Below the pieces are notes generated by a model. The model did not search any database, had not been told where the DNA came from, and worked only from the letters and a program-made list of their open reading frames with translations. Shown here in pieces: positions 52,105 to 61,414 of a stretch of 64,000 nucleotides of DNA. Within the stretch, counting starts at the first letter, position 1; every line of letters starts with the position of its first letter. Source of the stretch: Saprospiraceae bacterium (GTDB lineage Bacteria; Bacteroidota; Bacteroidia; Chitinophagales; Saprospiraceae); contig JAHDHQ010000003.1 of the NCBI GenBank assembly GCA_020631235.1, positions 198,527 through 262,526 on the forward strand, written 5' to 3'. A program made the position numbers and the translations under genes.

Positions 52105-53421
52105 ATGAGTGCACAGTCTTTTTTAGTAGAAGGAAACGCCAAATTAAATGGTGAAATAACACCTCAAGGTGCAAAAAACGAAGCCTTACAAGTAATATCT
52201 GCCGTATTGTTGACTGATCAAAAAGTGGTCATGCACAACATCCCTGATATTTTAGATGTTCGAAGGCTCATCGAATTACTAAAAGGTTTAGGTGTGAAAG
52301 TCCATTCACTCGGACCTAATGCTTACAGTTTCCAAGCTGACAACATAGATTTAGACTATCTAGCATCTCCTGATTATCAAAAAGAAGCACAAAAAATAAG
52401 AGGATCGGTGATGCTTTTAGGCCCTTTATTGGCTCGTTTTGGGAAAGCGTTTTTACCCAAGCCAGGTGGAGACAAGATTGGTCGAAGAAGATTAGATACG
52501 CACTTCATCGGATTCCAAAAATTGGGAGCAGATTTTAAATATAATACGGAGGAAGACAAATATTATCTAGATGGAAATAAGCTTAAAGGAGCATATATTC
52601 ATATGGAAGAAATATCTGTGACCGGTACAGCAAATGTACTTATGGCAGCAACTCATGCCCATGGTACTACCCAAATATATAATGCCGCTTGTGAACCATA
52701 TTTACAACAACTAAGTAAAATGTTAATAGGTATGGGCGCAAAAATTGAAGGAGTGGGGTCTAATTTATTGACAGTACATGGAGTCGATCGATTAGAAGGT
52801 ACAGAACATACTATTTTGCCTGACATGATTGAGATTGGTAGTTTTATTGGTTTAGCAGCCATGACAGGTTCTGAGCTCACTATAAAAAATGTACAATTGC
52901 CTTCTTTGGGAATTATTCCAGCCACTTTTCAGAAGTTAGGTATTAAGATGAATTTTAATGGAGACGATATACATATACCTGCTCAAGATCATTACGAAAT
53001 ACAAAACTTTATCGATGGGTCTATTTTGACAGTATATGATGCTCCTTGGCCCGGATTTACACCTGATTTAATTAGCATCTTACTAGTCACGGCCATACAA
53101 GCCAAAGGCAGCGTTTTAATCCATCAAAAAATGTTTGAGTCGAGATTGTTTTTTGTCGACAAATTAATCGAGATGGGTGCTCAAATTATTCTGTGTGACC
53201 CTCATAGAGCTACTGTGATCGGCTTGGATAGAAGTTCGCCCCTAAGAGGTATTTCTATGAGTTCGCCCGACATTAGAGCGGGTGTTTCTTTGTTGATTGC
53301 AGCATTATCTGCTAAAGGAAATTCTACCATTCATAATATTTCACAGATCGATAGAGGTTATCAAAATATAGATGGCCGTCTTAATGCTTTAGGAGCTAAT
53401 ATCCAACGGATAGAATCATAG
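52105..53421 (+). CDS. murA: UDP-N-acetylglucosamine 1-carboxyvinyltransferase
   Basis: A 438-residue EPSP-synthase-fold enzyme that transfers enolpyruvate to UDP-GlcNAc, the first committed peptidoglycan step. 'GAKNEALQVISAVLLTD' and the PEP-site loop 'KPGGDKIGRRRLDTHF' are diagnostic. The loop residue that is Cys115 in E. coli MurA is Asp123 here, the form known to resist fosfomycin. The gene ends 1 nt before the stop of the convergent polyprenyl synthase gene. It is set off from the DUF4290 gene by a terminator. Confidence 0.95.
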   Translation: MSAQSFLVEGNAKLNGEITPQGAKNEALQVISAVLLTDQKVVMHNIPDILDVRRLIELLKGLGVKVHSLGPNAYSFQADNIDLDYLASPDYQKEAQKIRGSVMLLGPLLARFGKAFLPKPGGDKIGRRRLDTHFIGFQKLGADFKYNTEEDKYYLDGNKLKGAYIHMEEISVTGTANVLMAATHAHGTTQIYNAACEPYLQQLSKMLIGMGAKIEGVGSNLLTVHGVDRLEGTEHTILPDMIEIGSFIGLAAMTGSELTIKNVQLPSLGIIPATFQKLGIKMNFNGDDIHIPAQDHYEIQNFIDGSILTVYDAPWPGFTPDLISILLVTAIQAKGSVLIHQKMFESRLFFVDKLIEMGAQIILCDPHRATVIGLDRSSPLRGISMSSPDIRAGVSLLIAALSAKGNSTIHNISQIDRGYQNIDGRLNALGANIQRIES

Positions 53422-54396
53422 TTATTTTTTCCGACTAATGACAAAGTCAATTAGATTTCTAAGTGAATCATTGGCTGCATTTTGAGGAAACTCATCCAGC
53501 ATAGCTAATGCTTCTTGGTGGTATTTGCGCATAATTTTATCCGCATATTCTAAGCCTCCAGTTTCTTTAACCAGCGCTATTATTTCTCTTACTTTTTTAG
53601 GTTTAGTGGAATGTCGTTTTATAGTGTTAATGACATATTTTCTTTTCGAAGTAGGCAATTGGTTTAGTGTATAGATTAATGGAAGCGTCATTTTCTTCTC
53701 TTTAATGTCTATCCCTCTAGGTTTACCTATGGTTTGTTCGCCATAGTCAAACAAATCATCTTTAATTTGAAAAGCCATACCTATTAACTCTCCAAACTTC
53801 CACAACTTTTGTTGCAATTCGAGGTCTTCAGTAACTGCTGCCGCTCCGGACGAACAAGATGCAGCAATTAATGATGCTGTTTTATTATTGATTATTTCAA
53901 AATAAACAGATTCGTCAATGTCAAGTTTTCTGGCTTTTTCCATTTGTAAAAGCTCACCTTCGCTCATGCGTTTTACAGCTGTAGATAAAATTTTAAGCAG
54001 ATCAAAATGGTTGTTATCTATAGCTAACAAGAAACCTCTTGAGAGTAAGTAATCTCCGACTAGAACAGCTATTTTATTTTTCCACAAAGCATTAATAGAA
54101 AAAAAACCTCTTCGTAAATGCGAGTCATCTACCACATCATCATGCACTAAGGTAGCTGTATGTAATAGCTCAATCAATGAAGCAGCCACATGCGCTTTAT
54201 GTTCGACATTTCCCAGCATTTTTGCACTGAGAAACACAAAAAGGGGTCTAATTTGCTTTCCCTTCCTCTTGACTATGTAGTAGGTAATTTTGTTTAATAG
54301 AGGAATGTGCGAATTCATACTTTCTTTGAAATGTTTTTCAAAGATTACGAGTTCTTCAGCGATAGGAGATTTTATATCCTTTATGCTTGCATTCAT
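53422..54396 (-). CDS. Polyprenyl synthetase family protein
   Basis: A 324-residue trans-prenyltransferase with both Asp-rich motifs: 'DDVVDDSHLRRG' (first DDxxD at residues 86-90) and 'FQIKDDLFDYG'. It elongates farnesyl diphosphate to a long-chain all-trans prenyl diphosphate, most likely for the menaquinone side chain. A bulky aromatic residue upstream of the first motif is not obvious, which fits a long-chain product. The promoter-like TACATTTG at 54403-54410 lies only 6 nt before the ATG. Confidence 0.9.
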   Translation of the reverse strand: MNASIKDIKSPIAEELVIFEKHFKESMNSHIPLLNKITYYIVKRKGKQIRPLFVFLSAKMLGNVEHKAHVAASLIELLHTATLVHDDVVDDSHLRRGFFSINALWKNKIAVLVGDYLLSRGFLLAIDNNHFDLLKILSTAVKRMSEGELLQMEKARKLDIDESVYFEIINNKTASLIAASCSSGAAAVTEDLELQQKLWKFGELIGMAFQIKDDLFDYGEQTIGKPRGIDIKEKKMTLPLIYTLNQLPTSKRKYVINTIKRHSTKPKKVREIIALVKETGGLEYADKIMRKYHQEALAMLDEFPQNAANDSLRNLIDFVISRKK

Positions 54397-54402
54397 TATT
54401 TA

Positions 54403-54410
54403 CAAATGTA
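54403..54410 (-). promoter_or_regulatory. -7 promoter element very close to the polyprenyl synthase start (TACATTTG)
   Basis: Minus-strand TACATTTG, an exact TAnnTTTG, 6 nt before the start codon at 54396. If used, the mRNA would be leaderless or nearly so. Confidence 0.35.
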
Positions 54411-54552
54411 ATACTATACACTACATTAACATCTATCTACTTAGTTTTGTTTTTGAGTTCCAATGCCATTATAAAGTCAAAAAAGTTTGAAAAAATGAAT
54501 GATCGTTGAGGAGTATAAATTTTTCCTAATTTTACAAGCTTAAGTTTCATAG

Positions 54553-55554
54553 GTGATTTTCTTATTTAGGAAGAATTTGTTTATTAACAGTTTACTCTTA
54601 TTGCCTTATACTTTGTTATTAAGAGCAAACATGGTTTTGGGTGCTGCTGATGCAAGAGATGCGACTTGCCCCAATCTTATTTTCGATGGAATTCATCATT
54701 GGGTGAGTCCAGTTTGGACGGCATATCTAGTTTCTTCAATATTGATTTTTTCCCATGCACTTCTGATTAATAGAATGGTCATTAAGCACCGGCTAAGTAA
54801 GGAATTAACCCAAATTCCAGGTATGATGTATGCTCTGATTTGTTCTATTTTCTTAGGACAACTAGATCTTTACAATATACTTCTAGCCAATACTTTTTTA
54901 ATTCTGGCCTTACAACAGTTGTTTAATTTGAACAAACATCCAAGACCTTCTATACCCTTGAGTTTAGCTGGTTTTTTTACGGCTATTGCCGCGATATTGT
55001 ATTTTCCATATACTCTTTTATTACTTATATCTATAAGTGCCATCCACGCACTGAGAAGTATAGGTATTCGATCTATATTGCAATATTTGTTGTCTTTTCT
55101 GGGTGTTTTTATAATACTGATTAGTTATTTGATCTGGAACGAACAATTAGCTTATTTTTTTTATGGCCAATGGTTTGCTAATCTGTCAATTCAATTTGAT
55201 TTTTTAGAATGGGAAACTTTCGATTGGTTTCGATGGAGTATTGTGGTATTAGTTCAAATTATATTTGTTCTCTTTTATAATGAGTTTATAAAGAAAAAGG
55301 GTTTAGCAGCTCGCAAGAAAATCTCTCTTTTATTCCAATGGCAAGCTTTATGTTTAGTTTGCACGATGATGGTATGTTCCATTGAGCCTGCAAGTGTAGC
55401 CGTATTAGCTATAAGTTCATCTATATTCTTTACAATGTTGTTTTTGACATCAAAGAATAAGTTTATATATGAAATTTTACATTTCGTTTGCTTAGCTTTG
55501 GTACTGAATAATCAGTTTAATTTTTATCCACTCAATTTTTTAAGTTTATTTTAA
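54553..55554 (+). CDS. DUF6427-like polytopic membrane protein
   Basis: A 333-residue integral membrane protein with about nine hydrophobic helices and few charged loops ('FLINRMVIKHRLSKEL' and 'EFIKKKGLAARKKIS' are the main basic loops). It resembles the DUF6427 family of Bacteroidota, on layout rather than a clear motif. The start codon is GTG. It ends 1 nt before purQ, as a translationally coupled pair. No function is known. Confidence 0.7.
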   Translation: MIFLFRKNLFINSLLLLPYTLLLRANMVLGAADARDATCPNLIFDGIHHWVSPVWTAYLVSSILIFSHALLINRMVIKHRLSKELTQIPGMMYALICSIFLGQLDLYNILLANTFLILALQQLFNLNKHPRPSIPLSLAGFFTAIAAILYFPYTLLLLISISAIHALRSIGIRSILQYLLSFLGVFIILISYLIWNEQLAYFFYGQWFANLSIQFDFLEWETFDWFRWSIVVLVQIIFVLFYNEFIKKKGLAARKKISLLFQWQALCLVCTMMVCSIEPASVAVLAISSSIFFTMLFLTSKNKFIYEILHFVCLALVLNNQFNFYPLNFLSLF

Positions 55555-55555
55555 T

Positions 55556-56254
55556 ATGAATGTAGGCGTTGTTGTATTTCCAGGTTCAAACTGTGATGAT
55601 GATATGATGCATGTTATGGGTGAAGTTATGGATTGTAACACACATAAAATTTGGCATAAAGAATCTGATCTTAGTGCTTATGGATCTTTAGATTGCATTG
55701 TTGTTCCAGGGGGATTCAGTTATGGTGATTATTTGCGTTCAGGAGCTATAGCTAGATATTCTCCTGTAATGCAAGAAGTGAGCAAGTTTGCACAAGCAGG
55801 AGGTTATGTTTTTGGGATTTGCAATGGATTCCAGGTATTAACAGAAGCCCAGTTATTACCGGGCGTTTTACTTAGAAATCGAGACCAAAAATTTATCTGT
55901 CAAAACGTCTATTTGAGAACAGAAACAACAAACTCGGCATTGACTAACAAACTCCAAGAAAAAGAGGTTATTAAAATCCCTATAGCTCATGCTGATGGAA
56001 GGTATTTTGCAGATGAAAACACCATTAAATCGCTGAATGATAATGATCAAATTTTGTTTAGTTATTGTGATGCAGAAGGAAATAATACAGATGCTATGAA
56101 TGTTAATGGCTCTGTCCAGTCTATTGCAGGGATCATGAATAAACAACGCAATGTGTTCGGTATGATGCCTCACCCAGAAAGAGCTTCAGAAGATATTTTA
56201 GGTAATACCCAAGGTAAAAAACTTTTTGAGTCTTTATTAGCACATCTTAACTAA
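55556..56254 (+). CDS. purQ: Phosphoribosylformylglycinamidine synthase subunit PurQ
   Basis: A 232-residue class I glutamine amidotransferase with the nucleophile Cys89 in 'FGICNGFQVLTEA'. The His and Glu of the triad are in 'MMPHPERASE'. It supplies ammonia to PurL in purine synthesis. A separate PurQ implies a small PurL and a PurS encoded elsewhere, neither of which is in the window. It begins 1 nt after the DUF6427-like gene's stop codon. Confidence 0.95.
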   Translation: MNVGVVVFPGSNCDDDMMHVMGEVMDCNTHKIWHKESDLSAYGSLDCIVVPGGFSYGDYLRSGAIARYSPVMQEVSKFAQAGGYVFGICNGFQVLTEAQLLPGVLLRNRDQKFICQNVYLRTETTNSALTNKLQEKEVIKIPIAHADGRYFADENTIKSLNDNDQILFSYCDAEGNNTDAMNVNGSVQSIAGIMNKQRNVFGMMPHPERASEDILGNTQGKKLFESLLAHLN

Positions 56255-56310
56255 GCCGTTAATATTAATTTAAACTACATTGCAAAAGGGTATGGCAACA
56301 AAAACCACTT

Positions 56311-56318
56311 TAATTTTG
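56311..56318 (+). promoter_or_regulatory. -7 promoter element of the DsbD-alpha-like gene (TAATTTTG)
   Basis: Exact TAnnTTTG 21 nt before the ATG at 56340. Confidence 0.5.
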
Positions 56319-56339
56319 AATTCTTAATTCATTTATCCT

Positions 56340-56786
56340 ATGAAGTTTATATCTGCGGCAATTTTATGGTTTTATAGTGTTGTATCTTTTGCTCAAGTCA
56401 TCGATCCAGTGGGATGGAGTATTAGTGTGGAGGCTACCGATGAAGCAAATATCTATGAGGTAATAGTTACAGCAAGTATAGAGGATGATTGGGTAATATA
56501 CTCTAAGGAGACTGAAGAGGATGGGCCTATTCCCACATCTTTTTCCATTGCCGAATCAGCATCGTTTACGCTTATAGGTGAGTATACCGAGTCCAAAGAT
56601 CCCAAAACTGCTTATAGTGACTTATTCGAACTGAATGTTTCGAAATTTGAAAAAGAGGTCTCCCTTATCCAAAAAATTAAACTTGTAGATAGCAGCGCGG
56701 ATATTCATGCCAGTGTAGTATTTATGACTTGTTCTGGTGATCGTTGCCTTCCTCCAAAAGAGGTAATACTACAGACAAAAATCTAA
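56340..56786 (+). CDS. Stand-alone DsbD-alpha-like periplasmic protein
   Basis: A 148-residue exported protein with a signal peptide ('LWFYSVVSFAQ') and one DsbD N-terminal (alpha) immunoglobulin-like domain. 'WSISVEATDEANIYEVIVTA' opens it and 'FMTCSGDRCLPPKEV' closes it, with a C-x4-C pair where E. coli DsbD-alpha has its redox cysteines. It is likely to accept electrons from the membrane domain of the DsbD encoded 69 nt downstream and pass them to periplasmic substrates. The two are similar in sequence and clearly paralogous. Confidence 0.82.
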   Translation: MKFISAAILWFYSVVSFAQVIDPVGWSISVEATDEANIYEVIVTASIEDDWVIYSKETEEDGPIPTSFSIAESASFTLIGEYTESKDPKTAYSDLFELNVSKFEKEVSLIQKIKLVDSSADIHASVVFMTCSGDRCLPPKEVILQTKI

Positions 56787-56855
56787 CTCTTCGTAAATTT
56801 ATAGCTATTTATTTATAATTGTTTTTAGCTTCGTAAAGCCTTAAAATAACTTGAT

Positions 56856-59426
56856 ATGCGTTCATTCCTTTTTACACTTCTTGTACAGCTTATTTTTATT
56901 AGTTCATCCTTTACACAGGTCTTAGATCCAGTTAAATGGACTTTTAGCACAGAACAAATTTCCGCTACCGAATATGTGCTTGTTTTTACCGCTGACATGG
57001 AGAAAACCTGGACAGTTTATTCTCAATTTACAGGGGATGATGGTCCAGTGCCTACCTATATCGAATATGAAGAAATGGGAGGAGCAACACTATCAGGTGA
57101 TTCTAAAGAAAGTGGACACAAAAAGGAAGGATTTGATAAACTGTTCGAAACAAATGTCATCAAGTTTTTGGATGACAAACCATATGTTATTAAACAAAAA
57201 GTAAGTACAGATGGAAGTCCGACAGAGGTGTCTGGTTATTTAACTTTTATGACTTGTGACGCGGCCAGATGCTTACCACCAAAAGATGTGGATTTTAACT
57301 TTCAGTTGGGCGGAGGAGCACAACAAATGGATAGCAAACCTGCTTCAACAACTGAGACTACCAATACGTCTGAGGTATCTAGTATCAGTGGAGTAAGTGG
57401 TATTGATAATGGAAATCAAGCGGAAAAAGCTACTAAGAAAAAAGGCATTCTAAATCCGGTTACTTGGGACTTCAAAATTGATGATTTGGGGAATGGGATG
57501 TTTAATCTAATTTACAACGCAAAAATCGACGATGAATGGACTGTTTATTCGCAATTTACCAGTGATGATGGTCCAGTACCTACCACTATAGAATATGAAG
57601 CACTAAATGGGGCAAGTCTTGAAGGTGAATCCATCGAAAAAGGACACAGAAAAGAAGGGCCCGATGCTTTGTTTGATGGAGTTAATGTTATCAAATTTTT
57701 AGGTGACGAAGACTTTAGCATCACACAAAAAGTTAAGGCCGGTAATGGTCCGATAAAAGGTTATTTAACTTACATGACCTGTGATGCAGAAAGATGTTTG
57801 CCACCTAAGGATGTTGATTTTATGTTTGATCCTGCAAGTGGAAAAGCGTTTGATCCAACGAAACAAAAAAATACTGGTTCGGTAGGAACAGGTGCTAACA
57901 TAAAAGGAGATGTACTAAATCAAAATATATCAAAAATCCAAGAGACTTTTGAAAAACCAATCGGTACTTGTGGAGAAGCCGAGGTAAAAAAGTCAGAAGG
58001 TTTATGGGGCATTTTTATAGGAGGGTTTTTAGGTGGCCTTTTAGCCATTTTACTTCCATGTATATTCCCAATGATTCCTATTACTGTTAGTTTTTTTACA
58101 AAAGGAAACAATAAAAAGGGATGGGTAAATGGCTTAATTTATGGGCTTTCCATCATCATCATTTTTGTAGGTTTAGGATTGGCTGTTACTGCTTTATTAG
58201 GGCCTGAAGCACTTAATAAGTTATCCGTAAACTCTGTGGCGAATGTGTTGTTCTTCGTCATTTTTGTAGCCTTTGCTATTTCGTTTTTTGGCTATTTTGA
58301 AATTGCTTTACCGAGTTCTTGGTCCACAAAGACAGATGCCATGGCTGATAAAGGTGGTTTATTAGGTACCTTCTTTATGGCAGCCACTTTAGCGATTGTA
58401 TCCTTTTCTTGTACTGGCCCTTTGATTGGAACAGCCATTGTTCAGGTTGCTTCTTCAGGAAGCTATTTAGGTCCAGCTGCAGTAATGCTAGGTTTCTCAA
58501 CTGCCTTAGCTATACCTTTTGGTTTGTTTGCGGCTTTCCCGAGTTGGTTAAATTCATTGCCGAGATCAGGATCTTGGATGACTTCTGTTAAAGTAGTTTT
58601 GGGATTTCTAGAGTTAGCATTAGCTCTTAAGTTTTTATCAGTAGCGGATATGACAAGTCATTGGGGATGGTTGCGATATGAAGTGTTTTTAGGTTTGTGG
58701 GTGCTTATAGGAATAGCCATGAGTTTATATTTATTAGGCTTTATCAGATTCCCTCACGATCCACCTAAAGCTAAATTGACACCTATACGTTGGGGATTTG
58801 CTTTGCTGAGTATTGCTGTAACTATCTACTTAGCTTTAGGTTTTAGATATAATGACGAGGTAAAATCATATCATACACCTGCCATCACTTCTGGATTAGC
58901 ACCTCCAGCAACATATAATTTTTTCTTGCCGGCGCCAGAGTTAGATAAATCGATTAAAGACAGATATCCTTCATTTACAAAATGTGCAAATAATATTGAT
59001 TGCTTTAAAGACTACTATGAAGGATTAGCCTACGCAAAAGAAGTAAATAAACCTATGTTTGTAGACTTTACGGGCTATGGTTGTGTAAACTGCCGAAAAA
59101 CAGAAGAACATATATGGGTTGATCCAGCAGTCAGAAAGTCATTAAATGATGACTATGTTTTAGTATCTCTCTACGTAGACGATAAGAAGAAACTAGACAA
59201 GACCTATCTCGCCATCAGAGATGAAGGTAAAGTCAAGGTGAGAACTGTGGGTTCTAAATGGGCGGATTTCCAGATAGCGAATTTTAAAAGTAATGCTCAA
59301 CCTCTCTATATTCCAATGTCAAACAACCAGGAGGTTTTATTAGCTCCGAGGGCATATCAAGAAGGTATTGCAGGATATTTAGAGTATATGAATTGTGGTT
59401 TGGAAGCGAATAAAAATTTAAAATAA
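56856..59426 (+). CDS. dsbD: Thiol:disulfide interchange protein DsbD with duplicated alpha domain
   Basis: An 856-residue membrane protein. Signal peptide, then alpha domain 1 (residues 21-150, Cys134/Cys139 in 'TCDAARCLPP') and alpha domain 2 (198-325, Cys309/Cys314 in 'TCDAERCLPP'). The membrane domain follows (about 385-660), with Cys402 in 'LLPCIFPMIP' and Cys519 in 'FSCTGP'. A C-terminal thioredoxin-like domain carries Cys743-x2-Cys746 in 'YGCVNCRKTE'. It carries reducing power from thioredoxin to the periplasm. Normal DsbD has one alpha domain. A bidirectional terminator follows. Confidence 0.88.
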   Translation: MRSFLFTLLVQLIFISSSFTQVLDPVKWTFSTEQISATEYVLVFTADMEKTWTVYSQFTGDDGPVPTYIEYEEMGGATLSGDSKESGHKKEGFDKLFETNVIKFLDDKPYVIKQKVSTDGSPTEVSGYLTFMTCDAARCLPPKDVDFNFQLGGGAQQMDSKPASTTETTNTSEVSSISGVSGIDNGNQAEKATKKKGILNPVTWDFKIDDLGNGMFNLIYNAKIDDEWTVYSQFTSDDGPVPTTIEYEALNGASLEGESIEKGHRKEGPDALFDGVNVIKFLGDEDFSITQKVKAGNGPIKGYLTYMTCDAERCLPPKDVDFMFDPASGKAFDPTKQKNTGSVGTGANIKGDVLNQNISKIQETFEKPIGTCGEAEVKKSEGLWGIFIGGFLGGLLAILLPCIFPMIPITVSFFTKGNNKKGWVNGLIYGLSIIIIFVGLGLAVTALLGPEALNKLSVNSVANVLFFVIFVAFAISFFGYFEIALPSSWSTKTDAMADKGGLLGTFFMAATLAIVSFSCTGPLIGTAIVQVASSGSYLGPAAVMLGFSTALAIPFGLFAAFPSWLNSLPRSGSWMTSVKVVLGFLELALALKFLSVADMTSHWGWLRYEVFLGLWVLIGIAMSLYLLGFIRFPHDPPKAKLTPIRWGFALLSIAVTIYLALGFRYNDEVKSYHTPAITSGLAPPATYNFFLPAPELDKSIKDRYPSFTKCANNIDCFKDYYEGLAYAKEVNKPMFVDFTGYGCVNCRKTEEHIWVDPAVRKSLNDDYVLVSLYVDDKKKLDKTYLAIRDEGKVKVRTVGSKWADFQIANFKSNAQPLYIPMSNNQEVLLAPRAYQEGIAGYLEYMNCGLEANKNLK
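57009..57072 (+). repeat. Copy 1 of a 64-nt direct repeat within dsbD
   Basis: About 55 of 64 bases, counted by eye, are the same as in 57537-57600. The repeat encodes the same segment of the two alpha domains ('WTVYSQFT' to 'IEYE'). Confidence 0.8.
57537..57600 (+). repeat. Copy 2 of the 64-nt direct repeat within dsbD
   Basis: Second copy of the element at 57009-57072, offset by 528 nt, which is the length of one alpha domain plus linker. The high nucleotide identity points to a fairly recent duplication or gene conversion. Confidence 0.8.
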
Positions 59427-59432
59427 AGATAA

Positions 59433-59466
59433 GAGGGCCGAATGCAAAATTCGGCTCTTTTTTTTT
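59433..59466. terminator. Bidirectional terminator between dsbD and the GNAT gene
   Basis: GCCGAAT (59437-59443) pairs with ATTCGGC (59449-59455), extended by GAG/CTC outside and followed by a run of T. It separates dsbD from a convergent gene ending at 59489. Confidence 0.75.
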
Positions 59467-59488
59467 AAAATAGAATTAAGCTTAACTA

Positions 59489-60031
59489 CTATTTTAGAAG
59501 ACCTCTTTGCCAGTTTATTTTGTTAATAGCATACCAGTTATGCAATGAGCTATCGTAAACAAATTGTTCTACTAATTGTAAGCCTACTTTTTGTAAAACT
59601 CGATTAGAAGCAATATTGTCTATATGAGCGCCGGCAAAAATCTCTTCGAGTTGCAGTATTTTAAATCCATAGTTAAGGGCTATGATGGAAGTTTCTGTAG
59701 CTATACCTTTGCCCCAAAATTTAGGCTTTAATCGATAGCCTAAATCATAGTAGGGCATTTCTTTTTTAACTAAGGTTTCGTATTTTAAACCAGTCCAGCC
59801 TACAAACTCATTCGTTAACTTGTGGATGATGGCCCATCGAGCTATGCCATACTTTATATTTTGTTGCTGTATATCTTTAACAATGGTGGCGGCTTGGTCT
59901 AAACTATGAATAGGATTGGCTCCCAGATATTGATGGACATCATGATCTGAATCTAGTTCGTATATTCCTGCAATATCTTCATCCACAAACTCCCTAAGTA
60001 CCAGTTCATCTGTTTCTATATAAACACGCAT
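59489..60031 (-). CDS. GNAT family N-acetyltransferase (RimJ/RimL-like)
   Basis: A 180-residue acetyltransferase of the ribosomal-protein/diverse-substrate GNAT group. 'ETDELVLREFVDEDIAGIYE' opens it, 'LGYRLKPKFWGKGIATE' carries the acetyl-CoA pyrophosphate-binding Q/R-x2-G-x-G/A form, and 'NIASNRVLQKVGLQLVEQF' is the typical C-terminal core. The substrate is unknown. It starts 3 nt after the O-antigen ligase-like gene on the same strand. Confidence 0.87.
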   Translation of the reverse strand: MRVYIETDELVLREFVDEDIAGIYELDSDHDVHQYLGANPIHSLDQAATIVKDIQQQNIKYGIARWAIIHKLTNEFVGWTGLKYETLVKKEMPYYDLGYRLKPKFWGKGIATETSIIALNYGFKILQLEEIFAGAHIDNIASNRVLQKVGLQLVEQFVYDSSLHNWYAINKINWQRGLLK

Positions 60032-60034
60032 TCT

Positions 60035-61282
60035 TTAGTTTAATTTGGAAGCTTGTTTTGATATTTCCATGTAAGCAAGACCACACAAAGAAAAAAACAA
60101 ATAGTAAGCTATCATTTGCTGTCTTTCGATGGTGTTTTCGACCAAGAAGGCCAGCATAAATACACATTGAAAAGTAAAGAAAAAGATATCCATTTCTTTT
60201 CGATAATACCAAATAGGAAATAGCAAGGTGATCATTAGTAAAAGTAATCCAACTACACCCATTCCCGTAAAATGGAATAAATACTCATTATGCGGATATT
60301 TATCTCCCTTATGGTTTAATTCTTCTAGATAGGTATCTTTCATGCACTGTCGTAAATCGCCGATACCAGTCCCTAATAATGGGTTTTGTTTGATAAGCAC
60401 CCACCCAGCTTTATAACTTAGAATACGTTCAGAATCCGAATAACCAACTCCTTGATTATTGAAGTAACTTTTTAAATCCCAATTAGCATAGGCAATTTTG
60501 TTTTTAAAACTGGGTACTATTTTAATGGCCAATATCGGGCTAATAAAAAGGCATGCTAATAAGCCAGTTAGGATCATATACTTTTTATGTTTATACAGAA
60601 AGTGACCCACAATTATGGCTAAAGAAAAGTAACTAAGTACCACGCCTGTACGACTGGCTAGAATATGTTGGAAAACGAATATAATTATCGCGACAGAGAT
60701 TAAAAACCACTTTGGAAAAGTATGGGTTTTAGATGGGTATAAAAGTAAATAAATGCTTGCGTTTAATGCGCCCAATAAGCATAAACTATACATGATATGA
60801 CCTAGGGGAGTTGGCATAGATTGTCCTTTACTTATGAGCTTGTTGATACTATCAAAATCAGCGAAGTATGTGTAAGCTACTGGAACTATAGAAGCGAGGC
60901 CTAGGCCTACAAAGGTGCAAAGAATGGCTTTATAATTTTTTGCGAAAAACTGCCTTTTATAAGACCAAACAAAAGGGAGAATAAGGAAAGGCAACTTCAT
61001 TTTAACATGATGCAAAAAAGAGCCGAGATCACTAGAGTTTACTCCCGAAAATACAACGGCTAAAAACGGCAAAAGCATAATCAAGAACGTACCATGCTTG
61101 CGGTTAAAGGGGTAATCTTTAAAAGACAACTGTATTAACACCAAAATGCTCAGGGCAAACATCATAACAGATAACAAAAACTTTGCATAAATAATGGCCC
61201 ATAAAAAACAAATGGTAAATAGGATAAACAATCGATGGTCTATCCACGGCCTCAATGCTACAAATCGTTGCTTAAAACCCAT
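60035..61282 (-). CDS. O-antigen ligase/polymerase-like (Wzy_C) membrane protein
   Basis: A 415-residue polytopic protein with about eleven hydrophobic segments and the large periplasmic loop of the WaaL/Wzy family. The loop contains 'NNQGVGYSDSERILSYKAGW', followed by 'KQNPLLGTGIGDLRQCMKDT' and 'HNEYLFHFTGMGVVGLLLLM'. These match the conserved R and H/E residues of O-antigen ligases. It should attach or polymerise surface glycans. No other surface-polysaccharide gene is next to it apart from hldD far upstream. Confidence 0.85.
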   Translation of the reverse strand: MGFKQRFVALRPWIDHRLFILFTICFLWAIIYAKFLLSVMMFALSILVLIQLSFKDYPFNRKHGTFLIMLLPFLAVVFSGVNSSDLGSFLHHVKMKLPFLILPFVWSYKRQFFAKNYKAILCTFVGLGLASIVPVAYTYFADFDSINKLISKGQSMPTPLGHIMYSLCLLGALNASIYLLLYPSKTHTFPKWFLISVAIIIFVFQHILASRTGVVLSYFSLAIIVGHFLYKHKKYMILTGLLACLFISPILAIKIVPSFKNKIAYANWDLKSYFNNQGVGYSDSERILSYKAGWVLIKQNPLLGTGIGDLRQCMKDTYLEELNHKGDKYPHNEYLFHFTGMGVVGLLLLMITLLFPIWYYRKEMDIFFFTFQCVFMLAFLVENTIERQQMIAYYLFFSLCGLAYMEISKQASKLN

Positions 61283-61414
61283 AAAATGTTTGAATAATAC
61301 TTGGTTTTTTAATCAAACGCTAAGGTAATGGCTTAAAGTCTAAACTAATCCAACAAAAAGAAAAAGAGCCCATTGAAATTATATTATTCTAAGTAGCTTC
61401 TTAGTTTAAGTGCT

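Noticed and set aside
56789..56837. 9-bp direct repeat CTTCGTAAA at 56789 and 56829
   Set aside because: Too short to be significant in AT-rich intergenic DNA and not linked to any known regulator.
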